A stretch of DNA of 21,084 nt, taken from NCBI GenBank assembly GCA_051879315.1, contig JBJELW010000057.1, forward strand, positions 1-21,084. The letters are read 5' to 3'. The notes below the pieces were generated by a model. It had not been told where the DNA came from. It saw nothing but the letters and a program-made list of their open reading frames with translations, and searched no databases. The translations under genes and the position numbers were made by a program. Source of the DNA: Roseburia_C sp051879315 (lineage in GTDB: Bacteria; Bacillota; Clostridia; Lachnospirales; Lachnospiraceae). How positions within the stretch are numbered: position 1 is the stretch's first letter; each line of letters opens with the position of its first letter. Below are positions 16,801-21,084 of this stretch, piece after piece.

Positions 16801-17404
16801 GAATGGAATCCACTTCATCATCCCAGAATTCAATACGGTAGGGATTCTCCTCTGTCAGGGGATAAATATCTAAGATTCCACCCCGCATGGCAAATTCTCC
16901 GGGACTTTCCACCTGGTAATTACGGGTGTATCCCATCTCAACCAGGCGGTTCACCAGGCTCTCCGGCTGGTATTCCTGTCCGGTGCATATTTTCATCACA
17001 TGCCGGCTATAGTTGGTAAACTCCGGCATTTTGTTCATCAATGCGTCATAGGTCAACACCACTGTCACCGGACGTTTTTCTGCCAGACGTTTTAAGGTGG
17101 ACAGACGCTCCTGCAGAAGCTGGTTGCTTCGCAGATCTGACTGAAAAAACAGAATATCTTTTGCCGGATAATACAGGACTTCCCTGTCAAAAAACATATA
17201 ATCTTCCTGCAGTTCTTTTGCTTTTTGCTCACTAAAAGTAACGATGATTTTATTTCTAAAACCATCGCCTGCTGCAAATATCATATGTGATTTCTGTGCA
17301 TCCATGCAGCCGGAAAGCTGCACAACACCCCGTTCTTTTTTCAGACGGGCAAATGCCCTCTGTAAATCCTCCAGTTCCTGCACCGGTTGCAAAAATGTAT
17401 TCAT
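13871..17404 (-). CDS. mfd: Transcription-repair coupling factor Mfd
   Basis: A 1177-residue DNA translocase that removes RNA polymerase stalled at DNA damage and recruits UvrA for nucleotide excision repair. Domains in order: a UvrB-like N-terminal part (about 1-350, with FAMRGGILDIYP near 171), the CarD-like RNA-polymerase-interacting domain (VGDYVVHENHGLGIYRG, from 505), and the RecG-like helicase with Walker A GDVGYGKT at 654-661 and DEEQ at 755-758. Then come the second RecA lobe (TTIIETGLDISNVNT near 894 and QLRGRVGRS near 924) and the C-terminal TRCF domain (about 1020-1130). Full length, no disruption. It starts 12 bases after pth with AGAGGCGG upstream, consistent with a glmU-pth-mfd transcript. 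Confidence 0.97.
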   Translation of the reverse strand: MNTFLQPVQELEDLQRAFARLKKERGVVQLSGCMDAQKSHMIFAAGDGFRNKIIVTFSEQKAKELQEDYMFFDREVLYYPAKDILFFQSDLRSNQLLQERLSTLKRLAEKRPVTVVLTYDALMNKMPEFTNYSRHVMKICTGQEYQPESLVNRLVEMGYTRNYQVESPGEFAMRGGILDIYPLTEENPYRIEFWDDEVDSIRSFDAESQRSIENISEVLIYPSGEFVADEDARLNARKALEKEASALEKTFRKEMKNEEAYRCKSLAAELCEQLEHPDDPGSLESCVGYLFPERVSLLDYFDPEDTLLLLDEPARLMEKGDVTELEFTESMKQRMEKGYILPGQADSLFSCKEIAARLQGFHCLALTALDLKVKNLEVTERFHVQVQGVNSYNNSFSTLVADLKKYKKNGYRVVLLSASRTRAQHLAKDLLDEELTCFYAEEFDRCLQPGEVMVGYGKVKRGYAYPLIKFVVVSESDIFGQEKKKKKRYRRYEGEQIHSFGELKVGDYVVHENHGLGIYRGIEKIEVDHKVKDYIKIEYAKGGNLYILATQLELIQKYAGAEGKKPKLNSLGSPEWQKTKTKVKGAVQQIAHELVELYAVRQNKEGYMYSPDTVWQKEFEEMFPFEETEDQELAIAATKRDMESNKIMDRLICGDVGYGKTEVAIRAAFKAVQDGKQVVYLVPTTILAQQHYNTFSQRMKDFPVRVDLLCRFRSSKEQKKTIEDLKKGMVDIVIGTHRVLSADVSFKDLGLLIIDEEQRFGVTHKEKIKQMKKDVDVLTLTATPIPRTLHMSLIGIRDMCVLEEPPRDRMAIQTYVMEYNEEMVREAINRELARNGQVYYVFNRVQQIAETAARIAELVPEANVAYAHGQMNERELENIMYQFINGEIDVLVSTTIIETGLDISNVNTIIIHDADNMGLSQLYQLRGRVGRSNRTAYAFLMYRRDKLLKEVAEKRLAAIKEFTDLGSGFKIAMRDLEIRGAGNLLGAQQHGHMEAVGYDLYCKMLNEAVKREKGEENDETFDTSVDIKVDAYIPADYVPNENQKLDLYKRIAAIIEDAETDEMLDELTDRFGDPPKSVLNLLAIARLKCLAHRVYIKEISEKTDQIKVTMYEKAKVRGENIPRLLEEYGPAVRFVPEQSGPYFLINRKANSRIPAGDSLVFLMEYVKKMEQQLLWKE

Positions 17405-17416
17405 TTCCGCCTCTTT

Positions 17417-17986
17417 CTATTTTTTTGCATTGTAATCATTCATAGCCTGATCGATTTTCCCTGACAAAATCATCTCCACTGCTGCCACCGCATCATCAAA
17501 AGCTTTCTCCGCCAGCTGACGCTCCTCCTTTGACATATGTCCCAGCACATGATCTGCCAGATCCCAGCCCTCAGGCTTTTCCCCCACGCCTACCTTCACT
17601 CTGGGAAAAACCTGTGTTCCGGTGTGGGCAATGATGTTCTTGATCCCGTTATGCCCTCCGGCGCTTCCTTTTTTGCGCACACGGATGCGCCCCGGCGTCA
17701 GGCTGATATCGTCATAGATTACCACCAGTTCACTATCCGTATCAATCTTATAAAAGCCGGTTGCTTCCCCAATGCTCTCTCCGCTGTTGTTCATGAATGT
17801 CATTGGTTTCATCAGCAGCACCTTCTGCCCTTCGATCATGCCGCTTCCACACAGGGCCTGAAATTTCTTTTCCGCTACTTTTATATTATATTTTTTCGCC
17901 AGCAGGTCTATCACATCAAATCCTGCATTGTGTCTGGTGTGCTGGTACTTTGCTCCCGGGTTTCCTAAGCCTGCTATAATGTACAT
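17417..17986 (-). CDS. pth: Peptidyl-tRNA hydrolase
   Basis: A 189-residue enzyme that cleaves peptidyl-tRNA released during abortive translation and so recycles tRNA. The conserved active-site residues are all visible: N9 in GLGNPG, catalytic H19 in TRHNAGF, N67 in MTFMNNSG, D92 in YDDISL and N113 in GGHNG, each one position before the E. coli numbering. Length is typical. AAGGGA precedes the ATG. It lies 16 bases after the glmU-like gene and 12 before mfd, the classical Firmicute pth-mfd order. Confidence 0.97.
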   Translation of the reverse strand: MYIIAGLGNPGAKYQHTRHNAGFDVIDLLAKKYNIKVAEKKFQALCGSGMIEGQKVLLMKPMTFMNNSGESIGEATGFYKIDTDSELVVIYDDISLTPGRIRVRKKGSAGGHNGIKNIIAHTGTQVFPRVKVGVGEKPEGWDLADHVLGHMSKEERQLAEKAFDDAVAAVEMILSGKIDQAMNDYNAKK

Positions 17987-18002
17987 AATCTATCCCTTTT
18001 TC

Positions 18003-18737
18003 TTACAATCTTTTTCTTATAATTTCTGCCGCTTCCTTAAGCTGTTCCTGATCGTTGACACCGGAAATATCCTCCGGGCTCTCCAATGCAAACGCATCTA
18101 CCTTCAATCCTTTTTGACGAATCACCGTGAGGGTATCCGGCAGATAATACTCTCCCTGGGCATTGTTTGGCGTAATCTTGCCCAGTGCTTCTTTCAGCTC
18201 TGCCGTATCGAAAATATACATACCGGAGTTGATCTCATGGGAACTCCGCTCCTTCTCTGTGGCATCTTTATGTTCTACACTCTTTACAAACGCCCCGTTT
18301 TCGTCCCGGATAATCCGTCCGTAGCCGGTAGGATCATCGATCTGGGCAGATAATACAGTCACCGCGTTTCCCTGCTGTGTATGATAGTCCAGCAGACGTT
18401 TCAATGTGGCCGATGTGATCAGCGGTGTGTCCCCGAACAGGATCATGGTATTCCCCTCATCCCCCAAAAATTCCTGCGCACAACGCACAGCATGGCCAGT
18501 ACCTAACTGTTCCGGCTGAAGTGCAAAGGTTACATCTTTGTGCAGAATATTCTGTTCCACCACTTCATGTTTATAGCCCACCACCAGGCAGATTTCCTCA
18601 GCCCCTGCTCCCCGGGCCGCCTCAATCACATAGTCCACCAAACATTTTCCGTCAATGGTATGTACCACCTTGGGAAGATCTGATTTCATTCTCGTTCCTT
18701 TTCCCGCCGCCAGTATCACTGCTTTTAATTTTTCCAT
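18003..18737 (-). CDS. glmU: GlmU-type UDP-GlcNAc pyrophosphorylase, N-terminal domain only
   Basis: A 244-residue nucleotidyltransferase expected to make UDP-GlcNAc from GlcNAc-1-phosphate and UTP for peptidoglycan. GlmU uridyltransferase motifs are intact: LAAGKGTRM 9-17, QPEQLGTGHAV 74-84, GDTPL 102-106, EINSGMY 168-174 and GVND 226-229. The protein stops right after that domain, so the left-handed beta-helix acetyltransferase half of bifunctional GlmU (usually about 450 residues in all) is absent. It is not a frameshift remnant: pth begins only 16 bases later. AGGAAGGAT supports the start and a promoter lies upstream. Position before pth and mfd matches canonical glmU in Firmicutes. A related sugar-phosphate nucleotidyltransferase is the alternative. 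Confidence 0.85.
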   Translation of the reverse strand: MEKLKAVILAAGKGTRMKSDLPKVVHTIDGKCLVDYVIEAARGAGAEEICLVVGYKHEVVEQNILHKDVTFALQPEQLGTGHAVRCAQEFLGDEGNTMILFGDTPLITSATLKRLLDYHTQQGNAVTVLSAQIDDPTGYGRIIRDENGAFVKSVEHKDATEKERSSHEINSGMYIFDTAELKEALGKITPNNAQGEYYLPDTLTVIRQKGLKVDAFALESPEDISGVNDQEQLKEAAEIIRKRL

Positions 18738-18793
18738 GCTGTTATCCTTCCTCTTATCTTATCTGTTCTGTTATGTGTAATTTCTTTCACTCC

Positions 18794-18822
18794 ATTTTAC
18801 CCATATCCACGCACTTTTGCAA
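18794..18822 (-). promoter_or_regulatory. Sigma-A promoter for glmU-pth-mfd
   Basis: On the minus strand TTGCAA (complement of 18817-18822), exactly 17 bases, then TAAAAT (complement of 18794-18799). It begins immediately beyond the T tract of the spoVG terminator, so the downstream operon starts afresh here. Confidence 0.65.
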
Positions 18823-18823
18823 C

Positions 18824-18858
18824 AAAAAGAAAGCAATCACCTGCGGCAATTGCTTTCT
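18824..18858 (-). terminator. Intrinsic terminator of spoVG
   Basis: On the minus strand a 10-bp perfect stem AGAAAGCAAT/ATTGCTTTCT (18849-18858 and 18828-18837) closes an 11-base loop that can pair further, followed by five T. It lies 20 bases past the spoVG stop and separates the glg/spoVG unit from glmU. Confidence 0.85.
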
Positions 18859-18878
18859 CTTTGTCTTACCTATGTTTC

Positions 18879-19145
18879 TCAACCCTCCTGGGCCAACTCA
18901 CTTTCATATTTCTCCAGTATAATGTCCTGAATACGGTTTCTTGTATCCGAATTGATAGGATGGGCAATGTCACGGTATTCTCCATCCGCAGCTTTGCGGC
19001 TGGGCATTGCGATAAACAATCCCTTCTCCCCATCGATTACCTTAATGTCATGAATGACAAACTCCTCGTCGATGGTAATGGAGACAACGGCCTTCATCTT
19101 GCCTTCCTTATCCACCCTGCGTATTCTCACGTCTGTAATTTGCAT
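18879..19145 (-). CDS. spoVG: Septation/sporulation regulator SpoVG
   Basis: An 88-residue protein matching SpoVG over its full length, with ITDVRIRRV at the N-terminus, EFVIHDIKVIDG in the middle and GLFIAMPSRK, then RDIAHPINS, towards the C-terminus. In Bacillus it affects asymmetric septation and spore cortex; homologues in other Firmicutes bind DNA or RNA and influence virulence, capsule and metabolism. AAGGGGG lies upstream of the ATG. The gap from glgD is 56 bases and I see no convincing promoter in it, so it may be read through from glgC-glgD. It ends with its own terminator. Confidence 0.96.
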   Translation of the reverse strand: MQITDVRIRRVDKEGKMKAVVSITIDEEFVIHDIKVIDGEKGLFIAMPSRKAADGEYRDIAHPINSDTRNRIQDIILEKYESELAQEG

Positions 19146-19201
19146 TCTGCAAGCCCCCTTTTACCTTCTCTTGGCAAATCAATCCATTCCGGAATCGTCT
19201 A

Positions 19202-20320
19202 TTAAAGCGCGAATCTGTCATTGCGCTCTATGACAACCTTCACCCCGTCGTCTCCGGAATAATATGTATTCGCTTTCAGTGTCCCCCTGCTTTCAACGAT
19301 ACAGTTTTCAATATGCGTATTATCTCCGATGTATACATCATTTAAGATTACGGAGTTTTTAATCACACAATTATTTCCCACGAATACATTCTTGAACAGA
19401 ACGGAATTTTCCACCTTACTGTTGATAATGCATCCGCTGGAAATCAGGCTGTTCTTCACATCAGAGCCCGGATTGTACTTTGCCGGCGGATAATCGTCGA
19501 TCTTAGAATAAATCTGCGGTGCCTCCCGGAAAAAGTATCTGCGCACATCCGGATCCAGGAAATCCATGTTGGTCTTATAGTAAGAATCCACTGTTGCAAT
19601 ATTGCTCCAATAATCTTCCATCTTGTAACCGTAGATATTCTTCATGTTCTTGTAACGGATCAAAATGTCATTCACGAAATCCCAGCGATCCTCCTGCTGA
19701 CATCTCTCTAACATATCAATGAGCTGTCTCCTACGAATTACATAGACACCTGTGGAAATGGTGTTGGAAGATGCCACCATAGGTTTCTCTTCGAACTCCA
19801 CAATCCGATAATCCTCATTCATGCGCACTACACCGAACCGGCTCACGTCTTCTCCCTCCGGCATGTCCTTGCACACAACGGTGATATCCGCTTTCTTTTC
19901 AATATGATAATCCAGCACCTTATTGTAATCCATCTTATACACACAGTCTCCACTGGCGATGATTACATAGGGCTCATGTCTTTTCTTCAAAAAGTCAATG
20001 TTCTGACACATGGCATCCGCGGTTCCCCGATACCACCAGCTGTTATCCGAGGTCACCGTAGGGGTAAAGGTAAATAATCCTCCCTGTTTTCTACCGAAAT
20101 CCCACCATTTGGAGGAGCTGAGATGCTCATTTAAGGATCTGGCATTGTATTGTGTCAGCACCGCCACAGTCTGGATATGGGAGTTGCTCATATTACTCAA
20201 AACAAAGTCAATACTGCGGAAGCTGCCACCGATGGGCATCGCTGCAATGGCGCGCTTTGTGGAGAGCTCCTGCATACGGTTATTGTTACCACCTGCTAAA
20301 ATTAATCCTAATGCCTTCAT
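19202..20320 (-). CDS. glgD: Glucose-1-phosphate adenylyltransferase regulatory subunit GlgD
   Basis: A 372-residue homologue of ADP-glucose pyrophosphorylase, used with GlgC in Firmicute glycogen synthesis. It has the nucleotidyltransferase fold (about 1-250; WYRGTADAM 96-104, FEEKP 176-180) and a C-terminal beta-helix (about 290-360). The N-terminal loop reads LAGGNNNRM instead of the GlgC-type GGxGxRL, and the GDH motif is GDC (124-126). This fits the family view that GlgD is poorly or non-catalytic and modulates GlgC in a heteromer. Its ATG overlaps the glgC stop by 4 bases (ATGA), indicating coupled translation and near-equal output. Confidence 0.95.
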   Translation of the reverse strand: MKALGLILAGGNNNRMQELSTKRAIAAMPIGGSFRSIDFVLSNMSNSHIQTVAVLTQYNARSLNEHLSSSKWWDFGRKQGGLFTFTPTVTSDNSWWYRGTADAMCQNIDFLKKRHEPYVIIASGDCVYKMDYNKVLDYHIEKKADITVVCKDMPEGEDVSRFGVVRMNEDYRIVEFEEKPMVASSNTISTGVYVIRRRQLIDMLERCQQEDRWDFVNDILIRYKNMKNIYGYKMEDYWSNIATVDSYYKTNMDFLDPDVRRYFFREAPQIYSKIDDYPPAKYNPGSDVKNSLISSGCIINSKVENSVLFKNVFVGNNCVIKNSVILNDVYIGDNTHIENCIVESRGTLKANTYYSGDDGVKVVIERNDRFAL

Positions 20321-21084
20321 ACTCTGTCACCTTCCTTAATAATAGCTCCGCCGCTGGGCAACAATCCGTCCGGATAATCCGATGCCTCCGTCACGCCGGA
20401 AATTGCTGTATTCTTGCCGATGGACACATTGTCCGGAATCACGGAATTCTCTCCGATGGTCACCAGATCAAAGGCATATACCTTGGGATTTAAGGTGCTC
20501 GGGGCAAAATCTCCAACACCCAGCTTACAGTTCTTGCCAATTACCGTCTTGTCTGCCACGATGGCCTTTTCCATGGAAACATTTTCCCCAATCACTGCAT
20601 CCTTCATGATGATGGAATCCCGGATCACGGTACCTTTTCCAATGGTAACACCTGCACCGATCACGGAATTGTACACCTGACCATATATCTCGGTACCTTC
20701 ACCGATGATACTCTTATCTACCCTGGCCTCTGCAGAAATAAACTGCGGTGCTACAATTTCATTCTTGGTATAGATCTTCCAGTACTCCTCGTAGAGATTG
20801 AACTCCGGAATCAGGTCGATCAACTCCATATTGGCCTCCCAATAAGAGCCCAAGGTTCCTACATCCTTCCAATATCCATTGAATTCGTAGGCAAAAATAC
20901 GCTGTTTCCGCTCATGACAGTAAGGGATAATATGTTTACCAAAATCACAATTTCCCTGATCCTTCATGGCAATCAGGCTTTCCTTTAATACTTTCCAGCT
21001 GAATATGTAGATACCCATAGATGCCAGATTGCTTCTGGGATGCTCCGGCTTCTCCTCAAACTCGGTAATGCGCTTATGCTCGTC
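20317..21084 (-). CDS. glgC: Glucose-1-phosphate adenylyltransferase GlgC (5' end outside window)
   Basis: The C-terminal 255 residues of the catalytic subunit that makes ADP-glucose for glycogen. The open frame continues to the window edge at 21084, reading DEHKRITEFEEKP before the first visible Met (21018), so the true start lies outside. Visible features are the FEEKPEHPRSNLASMGIYIF region (sugar-phosphate site), YWKDVGTLGSYWEANMEL (71-88 of the visible part) and a left-handed beta-helix with hexapeptide repeats such as SIIGEGTEIYG and VIGAGVTIGKGTVI. It overlaps glgD by ATGA, the usual Firmicute glgC-glgD pair. The first 150 or so residues, including the catalytic loop, are not in view. 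Confidence 0.95.
   Translation of the reverse strand, partial: DEHKRITEFEEKPEHPRSNLASMGIYIFSWKVLKESLIAMKDQGNCDFGKHIIPYCHERKQRIFAYEFNGYWKDVGTLGSYWEANMELIDLIPEFNLYEEYWKIYTKNEIVAPQFISAEARVDKSIIGEGTEIYGQVYNSVIGAGVTIGKGTVIRDSIIMKDAVIGENVSMEKAIVADKTVIGKNCKLGVGDFAPSTLNPKVYAFDLVTIGENSVIPDNVSIGKNTAISGVTEASDYPDGLLPSGGAIIKEGDRV

Noticed and set aside
17987..18002. Frameshifted GlmU acetyltransferase domain
   Set aside because: Only 16 bases separate the short GlmU stop from pth, so there is no room for a remnant.
1..21084. CRISPR arrays, tRNA or rRNA genes, insertion sequences, prophage or defence genes
   Set aside because: None seen on reading both strands: no regularly spaced repeats, cloverleaf genes, transposases, integrases or defence-type proteins.

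Overview
The window looks like chromosome of an anaerobic Firmicute of the Lachnospiraceae type, probably a spore-forming or spore-related butyrate producer. Four things point that way: a Roseburia-type butyryl-CoA:acetate CoA-transferase, SpoVG, the paired glycogen genes glgC/glgD, and strong AGGAGG-type ribosome binding sites with intermediate base composition. Nothing suggests a phage, plasmid, insertion sequence, CRISPR array, tRNA or rRNA. Nearly every base is explained by ordinary chromosomal genes, and no gap exceeds about 250 bases.

Left part (1-9264) is a mosaic of short units on both strands. An rRNA methyltransferase (minus) and the butyrate-forming CoA-transferase (plus, single-gene unit with its own promoter and terminator) diverge from a shared gap at 1280-1476. 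Four minus-strand genes follow: histidine kinase, overlapping response regulator, an RluA-type pseudouridine synthase and an AI-2E/YtvI-type membrane protein. A plus-strand pair, a MATE exporter and a cytidylate-kinase-like protein, diverges from the kinase. The gap in front of the MATE gene (6917-7161) holds a promoter followed at once by a strong intrinsic terminator, so the pair may be controlled by attenuation or preceded by a very short RNA.

Right part (9310-21084) is all minus strand and dominated by housekeeping and envelope genes. Transcription runs glgC (cut by the window edge), glgD, spoVG, terminator, then from a new promoter glmU-like, pth and mfd. A PrsA-like lipoprotein with its own promoter comes next, then a shikimate-kinase-like gene, a LysM-G5-M23 cell-wall peptidase and murA (own promoter). 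The GlmU-like protein, MurA, the peptidase and the lipoprotein all concern cell-wall precursor supply or the cell surface; pth and mfd serve translation and transcription-coupled repair.

The points most worth checking are the promoter/terminator leader before the MATE gene, a GlmU reduced to its uridyltransferase half, a shikimate-kinase homologue with an altered substrate pocket, and an RluA protein with an unusual catalytic motif. I did not find a clear novel multi-gene system.
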